Source: Agelaius tricolor (taxonomy: Eukaryota; Chordata; Aves; Passeriformes; Icteridae). Taken from it: a DNA stretch of 64,000 nucleotides. Every line of letters begins with the position of its first letter. The first letter of the stretch is position 1. Both the position numbers and the translations under genes were made by a program. Shown piece by piece: positions 46,890-59,364 of the stretch. Where the stretch lies: positions 102,223,381 to 102,287,380 of the forward strand of contig JALJCS010000001.1 of NCBI GenBank assembly GCA_023055355.1. Direction: 5' to 3'. A model generated the notes under the pieces. That model saw only the letters and a program-made list of their open reading frames with translations. It made no database searches and was not told where the DNA came from.

Positions 46890-49800
46890 GCCCATGTGAG
46901 ACAAAGGAAGATGAATACAGGATATCTAGGCAAAATCAATGATTTCTAAAGGCTAGTTCATACTGAGCAAAACACACCAGGGCTGTCTATAAGAAGGGTA
47001 GATGGAAGTTTGCTTTATACATATTAAAGGTGCTTTTTATACTCTTATGGGGAAAAACTTTGCAAGCTTCACATTCCAGGACCCAAAACCAAATGCCAAG
47101 ACTTTTCAGATCTGCCAAGTTCAAAATCTAAGATTTCAGGTCCACTTGCCAGATCACATTTTCCATTTGGCAGCAGTATTCTCTCCAGCCCTGCCAGTAG
47201 CTGGCCCCTGAGATGCCTCCTTATGAGGTGTGGGATTTAATTTAAATTTTTGGTTTTTTCAAACATTATTGTTCTGTGAACATGAAAGTCCAGAATTTCA
47301 AGATAAACCCAGGCTGAGCAGAACCCATTCTTTCCTGCTGAAATGTCTCCAAGAGAGAGCCTGCTTTGAGAAAACCTTGGAAATGATATCTGACTTAGCC
47401 AAGGGAGTTTATTTGTTACCTGCAGTGATATTTCTTAGTGAATACACATTTGTCAGGGGAATCCTGTTTCTGTACTTAGTGCAGAATTTTTTTATTAGTT
47501 TTCTAACTGTGCATGCTTAATTCCCCTTTCTGTTAATGAGAGTTTAATGTGCTCTTTGAAATGAAGAAAAAAATTTCTATGCAACTGATAAAACAGAGCT
47601 TAAAGAGGTAGGGTGACAGCACTTGAGAAGGGGGAAAACAGCTTCCTGGCTGTGAGTTTAATGCTTTTCTGCATCAGGAGTCAAACTGTAGAAAATTGGT
47701 GATGGTGTGGGTTGGTTTCTTTTCTTTTGGCTTTTTTTTCTATGAAAACAGTACTTGAAAGGAAGAGAAAATAGGGGTGGTGTGGTAAAAGAACCATGAA
47801 TTTTAACTACTTGCAGTGTGTGAGCCATGGACTGATTCCCTAAAATAAATAAAGTTAAACTAGTCAAAACAGGATATTGGAAAAGTGGGCTGCATAAATT
47901 GTACAGACACTTTGTCAGAGCTCATCCCATTTCTGTGTTATGTTTTCATTTTCATGAAAAATCAAATGTGACCTTTCAGGCCAGACCTGGATAATTTAAA
48001 TGTTTTTCCTTGTTGTGATGCCCTCTAGAAGTCTGTTCATTCAAACTTCAAGGAAATTTTGTGGCAACAAATCATGATGACATACTTATTCTTGCAATTC
48101 CCCTTGTCCACCCTTAGAGAAGATCCATGACTTAGCATATGAAGTAGATTACCTTTCACCCCAATTAATGTTTTTATAATGAGTACCAAAGGAAGTAATA
48201 ATGTTTTGCCACTTATTATCGAGTGTTACTGGGGCAATCTCTGAAACTCAAGACTCAGGTCGTTGACAGCACTGACATGATGGCAATCACGTTGCTGAGG
48301 TTTAAGCCCTGCTACAGTGATGAATAAATTGGTCAATTTAATTTCCAGTACTATCAGTTTGATGCTTTGAGTAACAGAATGAGATAGATACAAATGTCCA
48401 GGGGTTTTGAAGATTTGGCAGGGGTTAGACTTGTAATTTCATCCACTTCTGAACCTATTCAAATGTTAATTAAAAGAGAAACAACGAAGTAATAAAATAA
48501 GGAATTATAGTTGTGTTTTGTCTGGGAACTAGAACTACATAATTTTTAACTACAGTGATAAATATTTTTTATACTATATATGATAAGACATGATATTGTA
48601 CAATAAATTATATTTTGCAACTTGTCAGTAAGTTGATTGTATTGCACAGCTTTTAAACTGGCAAAATTCAGTTGCATTGGTTTTAAAGAATGAGAACCAT
48701 CTGAGATGTTATTGAACAGCCTGATCCTACCCCACTTTCACTATCTTTTAAAACAGTGTAGTAATTCTTAAATGTACCTTAGAATGCCAGACAAAGAAGG
48801 AAAGGCAGTTGATAGCTGCCTGACAGAAATAATGTTTCCAGGTTGTTCCTTGGATTTCTCATATTGGGAAAATTAAGCTGTCTTTATGTTTTAATCAAAA
48901 GAAGAAATGACTTGCATAGAACTTTAACAAGGGGACACACTGGCTTACCAATAAACTTTTTCATTTGAGTTATAGTGGCTGATAGCACTGGATGACCATG
49001 CACATACCATTTATATGAAGAATTCTCTTCTTACCATGCATTTTTCTTTCTCTTTTCTTATTGAAATTATAAAAAGTTATTTGTACCAACAGCCAGTTCC
49101 ACCCTACCTCAGGATAGCTTTCTACAAGACCTAAATAAAGGCAAAGAGCAGATGGACAACTGTCTATGTATGTGCGTGTTTTATGACATTTCTCCCATTA
49201 TTTCAGGTAATAATGCCATTCAATACTGTCCATTCATTTCTCAACCTCATCTTTACATTAGAGAAGTAATTTATGCCTTCTCCATTGAAAAAGCTTCATG
49301 AATCACTTTTTCTCAAGATGGTTGAGCAAAAATCTCTTGAATGTCCTCCCACATGGAAAATCTATGGGAGGGCTGGATAAAATAGGAAAACCTGTGTAGG
49401 GGTGGATATTGAGTCACATTAATTGACAGAAAGGTGTCTTTGGGAGAGGAAAGACTTCCCACCAGTCCCTGTGCTACAGACTATTCTTAATTGTTTGCTG
49501 GGAAGCGCTTGCCTGGCATTTGGGATCCTGGTGAGCACTGCAACTGCCTTTGACTGCCCTCTGGTATGGGTGAGACCCAGGCTGCAGCAAAAGGCTTCCC
49601 TGCAGCACAGAGATTCCCTGGAACATGGGGAGACTGGAGCCACAGTGTTCCTCAAATGGTTGGTAGACCTGTGATATGCCAGGACTGACAATGTGAGCCC
49701 TTATTTGTCTCATCCAGCTGGAGAAGAATAAATATAGATTTTAGTCTCCATGCTTCAGTTTCCTTCCCTATATAAAGTAACATTTACTTTGTCTCTTAAT

Positions 49801-50485
49801 ATTTTCATGCACTTTTAATTATTTGACTTCAGAAATATTTTTGCATTGATAACATTAAACAGAAAGATTGTGTAAATGCAAAACACTGTTGTTACAAAAT
49901 GTCTCATCTTAAATAAGTTATTTCAAGGATGACAGTTGTAAAATTTCAATATCTGTTAAAAACCAGTTATTTATTTACACTAATGTGCTGTCCTCATGCA
50001 TAAACAATCACAAGGAGAAGAGTGGTTTTCTCCGTGGCTGCATGTGAAAGTGTGACACACCACCTCTGTAGTGTTTGTCTTTCTGTGTGTCTTTGTGTGT
50101 GTCTGTTTGTGTCAGAGCTAGGCTTTGAGGTGTTGGCCACTTTTGTGCCCAGACATCTGGAAGTTCATACACATTGATTTTTCCAGAGCAGGGAGGGGGG
50201 CATGGCTGCATGTTCCTGTGAGCAAAACCAGAAGAAAACTGAGTCAAGACGATTTTAGGAAACTACTTTTGACACTGGCATTTTAAAGCCTCAGCTTTCA
50301 CAGATACATAGTGCATCTGAAGCCCTGTGGGCAAATTTCTGTTCCTTTCTGTCCTGCATAATGAGCAACTTGGGCTCAGTTCTTTGTTTCTCTAGTTTTT
50401 CAGCTCTGAAATCCATCCTGCTTCCTACCTGCGCTCATATCAGAAAAGTTGCCGAAACAGCTGGGGGATGAATTATCTGTTTATT
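46890..50485. other. Unique non-coding DNA
   Basis: No gene recognised. A faint MIR-like CATGCTTCAGTTTCCTTCCC is at 49750-49769. The GC-richer patch at 49420-49715 has overlapping frames on both strands (90, 83 and 79 codons) of no known family and could be a degraded mobile element. Confidence 0.5.
50077..50116. repeat. GT-rich simple repeat
   Basis: TGTGTGTC, TTTGTGTGTGTCTG and similar short GT units over about 40 bp, interrupted. Confidence 0.75.
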
Positions 50486-50489
50486 TATT

Positions 50490-50770
50490 CATTACAAATG
50501 CTTCTTTGACCTGGTGAAATCTGGTGAGCTGGAAAAGCCTTTCTTGTCACTCATGTTACCTCTTATCCTCCGCAGGAGTCGCAGCGGATTTAAAGGTCAT
50601 TTGAAATGCAGCCTTTTGCTCTTTGACAGCCCTTTCAATATCAGCCTCCAGTTCTGTTTTACAAAGTCATCATTATTATCTTCGTTCGTGGCTACTGCTA
50701 TTTTCCTGGGATTGCAGAGAAACCTGAGATACTAATTGCAATGAGCTAATTTGGCAATACCATGAAAACT
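50490..50770. promoter_or_regulatory. Candidate conserved non-coding element
   Basis: Unique sequence with several CpGs (CTCCGCAGG, GTCGCAGCGGA, CTTCGTTCGTGG) and compact motifs: GGTCATTTGAAATGCAG, CTTTGACAGCCC, TAATTGCAATGAGCTAATTT. The 73-codon plus frame at 50514-50735 has no recognisable domain. The texture (mixed composition, retained CpG, no repeat) suits a developmental enhancer, but this is an inference without alignment. Confidence 0.3.
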
Positions 50771-50959
50771 TCCTTAAGGCATTAGTTAAGAATATACTTT
50801 CCTTTACACAAAGAGAATTTGAAAGTGGGAACAGACTGCAAATGCAGCAGAAGGTATGCTTTTGTACTCCTATACTTAAGAGTAGATGGTATAATTAGCT
50901 TACAATGGTAGTTGAATGTATCTCTCAGAATGAGAACATACAGAATTAAACAGTAGCTT

Positions 50960-51215
50960 TAGCCTAATGATAATCGGTGATAATGATGATAATAATAACA
51001 GTACTTAGAACTTTAATGCAGAGATTTGCATCTTGAAAGTGCTATGCTAAACATTGACTTAATTACTGTCACCTCTTCGGGGAAGGTAGGTATTATTGCC
51101 CTGACTTAATAGACAGGGAAATAGAGATATAAGAGAATGAAATGACTTGCCAAGGGCTCTGCAAGAGCCTGTAAAGGGATTCAAAATTTACGGGTCCCTT
51201 TACTGTATGTTCCCT
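50960..51215 (-). repeat. MIR-type SINE, antisense, well preserved
   Basis: On plus, the complement of MIR can be followed over about 250 bp: an AT-rich GATAATGATGATAATAATAAC start, TTTGCATCTTGAAAGTGCTATGC (51025-51047), GGTAGGTATTATTGCC (51085-51100), AATAGACAGGGAAATAGAGA, then ATGACTTGCCAAGGGCTCTGC. These correspond to 'TTTGCATCTTCAAAGCGCTTTAC', 'GGTAGGTATTATTATCCCC', 'CAGATGGGGAAACTGAGGC' and 'GTGACTTGCCCAAGGTCAC'. It is the clearest SINE in the window. Confidence 0.85.
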
Positions 51216-54200
51216 TATACCAGGATAATTATGCACGTTGTAGGGTTGCTCTGTGCTTTTGAAACTTGAGCCAAAGCCTTTTGATATTAGAACCGTGTGT
51301 GTAGCATGTTTTGAAGGTTGTACTTTTCAATCATATTTTAATATGATTTTCCTTTTTAGGTCAACCTGAAACATACAGTTGGAGGCAAAAATTTCAGTTT
51401 TGGTTTTAAATATATATATTTATTAATCCTTTTAGTAAAAATCTTGTAAAAGAAAGGTCAAAATTTTGTACAGGGTCATTCAAGAAACAAAAGAAATTTT
51501 TCTCAAATTGCTTCATTATTAGTTGTGGAAGGATATGATTGTGTAGCCTGAAGATTTTTGCCAAATTCCAAATTTACTAAAGCTGTCTCTGACATGCAAA
51601 TGGCATATTTTTTTTTGAGTTTGTATCTTGTAGACATATTTTGCCTGGTTCTTATTAAAATCACTGTGAATCTTCCTACCTCAATTATTTCTCCTCACAG
51701 AAGGACTGGAAATCAGCCCTGTGATTTGATTGCTTGCAGAATATATGGGGAGTAAAATGGTATGATAACACAAACAGTTTTCTGACCACAGCCACGAGTT
51801 AAGGTGATGATGAGATTCTGTAAGAGGAATTGTATTCTGTAAGTATGAAGTGAAAACATCAGCTTTTAGCTATAATTATTTCCCTGTGTAAAAGGCATTA
51901 ACACCAGACTACAGGAATGAATTTTGCTTTGACTGCACTCACTATGCTTTTAGCATAGATCTTGTAGGCGCCACAGTTCTGGTTAATTAAGTCTGAGTCG
52001 TAGTTCACTTTGATAAGAAATGTAGTTCTATATCTGTAAAGCATAAGGCAATAAAAGATGTCAACATCTGCATTTGTAGGATTTAGAAGGAGCTTTTGAT
52101 AATTGTTTTCTCTGGCTCCTACCTTCTGTCACCTTTGCTGAACAGCGGATCAGCACATACAAGCTCACAGGCATTTAAAAACTGGATGTACTGAGTGCCT
52201 TTCTGTGAACAGGGTGAAGTGTCCCTCTACACTGACAGCTGGTGTCACATTTATGTGTTTCAGTACCTACAGTGCACGTGGGCACTTGCTGGTGCTCAGA
52301 AGAGAGATGACACCCGTAGATAATGGCTTCATGTAGCATTATTGATTTTTGCATTGTACCAGCCGCCGTTCCTGGGTCCGTGAATCCCTTGTGGAGCCTC
52401 TCTTGGTAGCTGAACTAAAGCTTCAGACAGTTTTTGTAGATGAACTTGAGGAATGCTTTGGCTGTTTCCAGAACAAGATATTTGAATTCATTCAGCTAAT
52501 CAAAACAAAGACTTTTATCCTACAGGCTTTAACTGGGGTGTTCATTAAATGCTTTTGCTTTTTTTTTAGAAAACCTTTTTTCTTTGTAATGTCACAACTG
52601 AAACCAGCAGCAAAAATTAGAAACATTGAGAAAACAGTGGTCACACTTTCTGAAAGACTACCTTTGTATTTTCTTTCAACAGACATTTTACACTGAAAGC
52701 CAAATGTTTTTCTAACATTCACAGTTTTCCAGTCAGGTTAAATGTAAAGAAACTATTTCTATAAAGGTGAAATAATAGGCCATAAGAGAAGGAGTGGCTA
52801 GTCAGCTCAAGGTGGGTTTTTTTAAAAAATTGAATTTTTGTTTTCAACAAATTGCTTTGAAAGGATAATACCAGCTAAAATATTCATAGGCATTATTTAG
52901 CAAATAATTTCAATGAAGTGTAAGAGAACCACAGTCTAAAGATAAGCTAACAGAACATGCATTCTTTCATATAATTAATAAGAATTATTCACTTCTCTAA
53001 TAAAACTAAGTGGCTTTTAGGGAGGTGGAGTATGAATGGAACATTAAATTTGTTTTGTCCTGGCAGTCCGTATTAGAATACCAGAGATGAGTGGTTATCT
53101 GCACGTAGTTTAACAGACTCCCAGCTTTGAGGAGTACTAAATAAGAGGCGAGACCTAATGGAGTGGAATAAGAAATATGGACCTGAAAATGAGACTGTGC
53201 TGTATTATATGTTGATCACACAAGGTGGCAGAATGAGCTTAGGGCTATCCAGAAATAAGAGGCAGTGAAGCACCATTGCTCTCAGTCGAGAGTGTATCCT
53301 TGCTTGCCCTAGGAATATGCCAAGTTGCTTCTGCACATGGAGAGGGATGGAGGAGAGCATTTTAATACAATATTTTTTGATTATTATCCAAGTGATTCAA
53401 TTTCATTTGGAGATTTAGTGGAAACTGTTAGAAGCTTGTGTCTAACTTTGGAAATTAATAATCATACAATGCTGAATCTGTGCACATCTTCAGTTTTATT
53501 GAAAACACAGTTTACTCTCTATTGATACATTGATTCTCTAAGTGGGGCTGAACTCTTCAGATGAAGGACAGCAGCAAGAACAGGCACGTAGGGAACATTT
53601 TGCCTTTCTTTATTGATTTATGGCTAAATTCACTTCTATTGTGAGTGAGTGAAACTCTATTGACTTTCCTTGTGTTGCATTTACTTATATGCTCTGCCTG
53701 AGCATGGCAGGCAGGTGTATGTGGCTGAACTGAGGGCAACCCAAAGAGGAGAAATTGAAGTGCAAGACAAAGAGAAGGGTACACTCTTCAGCAACCTCCA
53801 TGGTACTGCTTTGGCCAATAAGTAGGGGAATAGTAGCAACATTTCTTTCCACACCTGTACAGCTGCCTCAACTGCTGAGCCTGTGGTTCTAATGCTCTTT
53901 TTGAGGGGCACCACTGATCTGCATCACCAAAGGAACCTTTGGATGCAGGTTGCATGTGTGCTCACTCAGTTTGCCTCTGTGGAGCTCCAAGACAGACAAG
54001 TGGTGCACCAAAATGATGGAGAGCTTCAGCTCTGATAAGGGACTCCTTCCTGGCTTCCTGACCAGAGTTGCATCAGTAAAGCATCAAAGCGGGGGTGGTG
54101 TTAAGCACAATTAATGGTTGCTTAAAGAAAGAAATATGTCCTTGTAGGGTACATTTTAAACATATATGGCAACATATATGTTTCAGATGTTTCAGCATCT

Positions 54201-55515
54201 GAGTTTGCTCCTGCCTGTAAATGAGTGAAGTAACAGAGCAGGATACTCTTACAAGTAAGGGTTTAAGAACTCATATCTGTGCATTGCTCCTTTTGCAGTA
54301 TATTTCTGGAAGCTCATTAGAAGCTATTAAAGATTATTCACCCTTCCAACCTTTTCAGCAGATGTTCAGCTGTTTGTTTTTTCCTTCACTGCCTTAAGAT
54401 ATTTGGCTAAGCATTAGTACAAGACTGGAACAGGTCAGGAAAGTATTTATTTCCCAGAAAAATAAATTAACTAGTAAAATAGATGGCAATTAATAAAATA
54501 AGTAATCTGTAACATATTAATGAGAGCTGGAAAATAAAAATTGAAAGTTTGAAATTTAAAGATAAAGCAGACACTAGAATGGCATTTCTTTTTGCACAGA
54601 GAGAAGGTTACAAAATGATAAAGAAGAAAAGGAAGAGCCAAGGAAAAAAGGCAAAGAAAAAATTAATTCTGAGTTCTGGAAAACTCCTTTTGCCTTTGCT
54701 GCATTTGTCTTTGACCTGTTGGCCATCAGGGGAGCTGCAGTTTGTGAGGCTCAAGAGACTTCTTGAATGACTTATGGTCATGTCTAAGAGAGTTTTATTT
54801 TGACCCACACCTTAATGCTGAGCTTCAGACCTGAGAACTCCCTGATCCCTTTTTATTGCATCCAGCTCATTCCATAGCCATGGCCAGACTTTCAGTTCTT
54901 AGGTTCTGTTTCTCAGCTGAGCTTCATCATTTGTGTGACATTTTTTCCACTGCCCAGTGCAAAACTAGGGAGGTTATTTTTATTTGTCAGTGGTTCTAAC
55001 TAACCTGCTCGAATGTACACTGCACAGGCTTGAGTCACAGACTTTTCAGCCTAGATGAGGTGACTGAGTGGAGACAGATTCTCAAAATGCCTCTCTGCCG
55101 TGACTGCCTGCGAGTCCTCCCTCTTTTCAGTACAGTCAGGCTTTAACAGCCTAAACCACTGCAGGGGACGCTTTGAGTTAAACTGCTACCCTTGCACAGA
55201 AATGGGCAAAAATCCCTTATACCAGCTCTTTACCACCTCAGTCACTAATTACTGCCTTTCAGTCTGACCTGCCTTGAGGCAGCCTGCTGCCATTGATGGA
55301 GTGTCCTAAGAGAGCCAGAGCTCCTCAGAGCAAGCGAGCCCAGTGCTGTGGGGGGGCACAGGGTACTGGTGGGGATGGCTGTGGAACTGGGGCACAGGGC
55401 TGGGCTCACACAGGCATTTTGGGTGCCACCTCTCACAACATTCCATTCACATGGTCCAAAGCAGTGTGAGAGATAGGACAGCAAGACTGAATATACACAA
55501 GTGATAGGCAGCAAT
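51216..55515. other. Unique non-coding DNA
   Basis: No gene recognised. The 115-codon plus frame at 52349-52696 contains the FFFRKPFFFVMSQLK stretch from a T run and shows no domain. The GC-richer stretch 55245-55450 has four or more G runs on plus with long loops, a weak quadruplex possibility, and an 89-codon minus frame with no known family. Confidence 0.5.

Positions 55516-55518
<3 letters not shown>

Positions 55519-55578
<60 letters not shown>
55519..55578. repeat. (TA)30 microsatellite
   Basis: Sixty bases of perfect TA. The alternating isoleucine/tyrosine string in the minus frame across it is an artefact. Perfect TA arrays of this length extrude cruciforms and are prone to breakage and length change, so the copy number in the assembly may be unreliable. 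Confidence 0.97.
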
Positions 55579-55579
<1 letters not shown>

Positions 55580-56490
55580 CAAGTAATTATTTCATGTCTG
55601 AAAAGGCATATGAAGCTGTCTGCACTCTGAGTGTAGCTTGGCGGTGAGACAGCCATAACTGAACCAGAGCAGAAATGCAGAGCTCTTCTCCTAAGAGCTG
55701 GTGATGTGGGACAGCTCCCTTTGTCACTTTCTAAAATAATTTCACAAATTAATGTCTGCATATTGGTTAAATGAATGAAACTGGTTAAGTTTCAATCAAT
55801 GTCTAACAGTCTCAGCAGCCTTAGCCAGTGCCCCTGGAAAGCAGAAAGCAAGCAGAGGCTGAGAGAAAAATACTGGGAGAGCTGGCACTGACAGCAGTGG
55901 GTTGTGTCAAATTAATAATGGCAGTGACACAGATGCTCACATAGATGCCATCCTGGTAAATGCAGGTGTCAGTCACACCTGGACAGCACACATGGAAGCA
56001 GAACACACTCCCTGGACACGTATGCACATACGGATCTACAGGTACATATATATGCTATCACAGCATAGTGGTGGGTGGATAAACCAAGCAGATGGGGGGA
56101 GAACATGCTGCAGGGTTCATGTGGTCACTGAAAATGTTCTCATTTGAGTGTGCTGCTGAAAAGCTTGCAGGCCAAATGCATATGGATGACTCCAGTGTCT
56201 GGAAAAACATGCTGTGGAACTGCTGTATTGTACTTGAAGCTACAGACAGTCCCTGACAGCCTTTGTGAAGTGATATGAAGCTAAATGCCTGTGAGAGTGA
56301 GGAGGTAATTCTGTTGATTAATGCCAGTCTTGTTGGTATTGATGATTTAGCTGCCTGTATGAAACAAATGTGAGCAATCAGTTCATCTTGAAAAAACTTG
56401 TACAACTGAATAAAGGAAGTTGTTGCCTAATCTATTTTATACTAATTGCTTCATGCCACAAATTCAAGCCCTGATCCAATATGAATTGAC
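55580..56490. other. Unique non-coding DNA
   Basis: The 115-codon minus frame at 56405-56058 and the 104-codon minus frame crossing the TA array have no recognisable domain. No repeat family is recognised beyond short TATA/CACA words. Confidence 0.5.
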
Positions 56491-56499
56491 ATGGAGGAG

Positions 56500-57420
56500 A
56501 GATAGTCCATTCACTGCAGTAGTCTTTGGATCAAGGCTTCATTTTAAAGCGAGCAAATACTGCGTGCTAAATTAGCATTCATCTGAGTTGTCACTATCTG
56601 TTTCTTGAGAAGCAGACAGGCTTGATATTCTCTGTGTAGCCAAATGAGTCTTAACACATATATGCTGGATTGCAAGGCAGCAGAGCCAACCTGAGCACAA
56701 CAAAGTTTTGGTGAGAGCTGGGGCACCGTGGGCTGCTGCCTGCGACAGACTGCCTCGGCTGGGTGTCTGACACGGGGCTCTCACTGCTGTGCTGCCTTAC
56801 AGAGTCATTTACCACCAACAAACACTTAGTGCTTATGAGGCATTTTTCAAAAATCTCACTGGGGCCATACCTGGGGCTTTAGCTATTTAAACATCTTAAA
56901 AAAATCTGTCCCTTGAGAGGATTTAACTCAGCAGGATTTAGGCTGCTAAGGCTCGCATCATCAAAGAGACCAAAGCGTCAATCCATCTCTTTTCACGCCT
57001 AAGGACATAATAGTATCATGCCCTCTCCCATGAGGGGGTACTGCAGAGAAATTTCCAAGCTCTCAGCACCCAAACTAGCTAGCTCTGGAAGCAGATGGAG
57101 TATAATTATAGCAGCGTTGAGCTGCACCTGAACTAATTAGCTCTGCTGAGAAACAGGGATTGAATTTAATAATGCATGTTCTGCCATACCAAAAAGGCTA
57201 GGCTGCCTTTGAGACCTGTGTGACTGTCTCTGCATGGTGCTGTGCTGAACTCGGTGGATGTACTGTGAAAGTCAGCTCAGAGCTTTTCTGTCACCATAAT
57301 CTGCTGCTGAATGTAGGTATCACCTTGTCCCAGCATTCATGTACCATTGGAATAATTACTCCTCAGCTGTCACTTATCTCCTGACTATTAGTTTAGCATG
57401 TTATGCTTTGCATATGCTCA
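56500..57420. promoter_or_regulatory. Candidate cluster of conserved regulatory DNA
   Basis: Unique sequence with transcription-factor-like words in compact blocks. 56545-56600 has AAAGCGAGCAAATACTGCGTGC then TAAATTAGCATTC. 57078-57155 has GCAGATGG and GCACCTG (E-boxes), TATAATTATAGC and CTAATTAGC. 57395-57420 has ATGCTTTGCATATGC (octamer-like). CpGs persist (GCGAGC, CTGCGTG, GCTCGCATC, AAGCGTC, CACGCC). Paired E-boxes with homeodomain sites are typical of developmental enhancers. No exon is visible. Confidence 0.35.
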
Positions 57421-59245
57421 AGATTTTGCTGTCCAAACTCACCTAAATATTGAGATCTACTTCAAGGACTGCTGTGGCTAAAACCTTGAAGCCTTCAAAA
57501 TGTGACTGTCTTTGCTATGGACCTGATGTTACCAGCATGGTCTCAACATGCCCAAAGTAAATCTAGCTGTGAGAGAAAGGTAGAAGAGCCAGGTTCAGAT
57601 TCCTGCTCTGGAGCAGTGATACCCTTCAGATGTGGAGTTGAACACCCATCTTAGATACATTTCCTAGTTGCTGGGGTTAAAGACACTCTTTCTTACCTCA
57701 GTCCTTTGCATCTCAAAATATTTCTATGAGGAGGAGAACCTCTTGTGTTGGTGTCTGAGAGAATTTTCCTACTCCAGAGAATGCTGACTGTTGGGGTTCT
57801 GTCTTGGGGTGCTGGTTTGAGCTCAAGCTCAGGCTGTGGTTTGGTCAGAAGGAGCAGTTGGACCTGGTTCTCCACATTCACAAGATGATCTAACCCCAAA
57901 GCTCTCAGTTGTCCTGGGCTACCATTACATCTTTAAAAATGTAGATCTGGTGTTTTGTATCATACAAGTGGCTGAGATTATTTAGGAGCTTAATGGCTCT
58001 AAACAGAGACTTTGTCTCTCTGGACACATATGAGCACCATTCCTTTTACCTGAAATTTATCTGTTACTTGTGTGATCCATACACTGCTCAGCAGGTTTCT
58101 GTTGCCTCCATACTTATGTGCCTATCCACAGAAAAATTGGGTGAGTATTGTAAGAGGTATGATTAGGACTGTAAGGAAGATGTTGCATTGCTTAATTCTG
58201 TTAAGTCTCTTTACTACTTAGGGTGTACAAATGGAAACTTTGATGGTTCCATACAAATGGTCCTTTGAAATACTTGAAGTCTTCTGAAAATTTAAGCCAT
58301 GTTCATAACTTTTGATGATTTTTTAATGTAGTAAGTACATTTAGACAAAGTTAATGACTCTGTGTGGTGCAGACAATATATTACAACTACTGGATCACAC
58401 ATACACACAAATCTAGATGTAAATTTTTCAAATGTTTCTTCAATTTTGTAAAACGCAGACTTCAATGTTTTGAGCCAAAGGAGATACTTTGGTAGCTACT
58501 GATGCATCTTACCAGGTTTCCTGCTGCAGAGGTAAGTAGGTCTCTTATCACAAACCCAAAATACTTTTTACTTTGTATCAAAACCATTCTTTTTCCTGCC
58601 ATACTGCTGATAGGGTCTGAAATAAAATCCCTTAACTAGTAAATGATCTTATGTAGGAGATTTGTAATACCTGTGTTGAAACCAGATACCTGTGTTGAAA
58701 CCAGATGTCTGTACAGGAAACACATTTCTTCTCCTCTTCCTCTATTTGCTTTTCAACATATTTGGCTTGAATAACTTGTTTCTGAAAATATCAGTGGCAA
58801 GTGGATGAGCAGAAGCAGTAGAAGCAATACTGCATCTGTGATAAGGGGAAAGGGAGAGGTACAGGAGGAAGAGAGACAGGAAGGAAAACTCAAAATCTGA
58901 GCTCCTCTTCACCCTTCTCCTGGCATGGCACCAAGGCAGTCTGCCTCTTCTACATGGAGAGGAGTAGAAGTGCAACCTCTCCCTAAGTAATTAAATGAAT
59001 ACTTAACCTGCAGGTTCAAAACTTACAGCATATTATAAAACAATTATGTTTCCTTTGCATGAAAAAGCTGAATTGCCGTTCAGCTTCTTTTGTCATCTGT
59101 ATGCATGAGTTTGGAGCAATTAGCATGAATATATTACAGGTGCAGTGTCTCAGGAAATTGCAAGAAGCTATGCTGTATTTTTGTACTATAGAGAAGTGAC
59201 AGAACTATAACTCTTGGAAGAGTTGAAAACTGGGGAGATATGAGT
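57421..59245. other. Unique non-coding DNA
   Basis: GGTTCAGATTCCTGCTCTGG at 57592-57611 is faintly MIR-like, but I cannot follow it. Purine-rich sequence lies at 58850-58890. No gene recognised. Confidence 0.5.
58667..58704. repeat. Perfect tandem duplication, 2 x 19 bp
   Basis: ATACCTGTGTTGAAACCAG occurs at 58667-58685 and 58686-58704 with no mismatch and no spacer. Confidence 0.95.
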
Positions 59246-59249
59246 ATCT

Positions 59250-59360
59250 GAAGTGCGATTTTATAATCATAACGAGCACCGATAGCCATCGATTTAATAG
59301 TCATGAAATGAAATGCTGTGTTTTCTTAGATTGTTCCACTACTCATTTAATTTAACTGGA
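59250..59360. promoter_or_regulatory. Candidate conserved non-coding element
   Basis: Four CpGs within about 40 bp (59256-59292) in AT-rich surroundings, with GCCATCGATTTAAT (a CUT/ONECUT-like ATCGAT) and TTTATAATCATAACGAGCACC. No repeat family fits. Conservation not tested. Confidence 0.3.
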
Positions 59361-59364
59361 CACT

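Noticed and set aside
55350..55430. G-rich stretch as a strong G-quadruplex
   Set aside because: Loops between G runs are long and irregular, unlike the motifs at 43661 and 46401.
55447..55761. 104-codon minus frame with an alternating isoleucine/tyrosine stretch
   Set aside because: The stretch is the (TA)30 microsatellite.
57592..57611. MIR-like GGTTCAGATTCC word
   Set aside because: Only one short word matches, and the flanks do not follow the MIR order.
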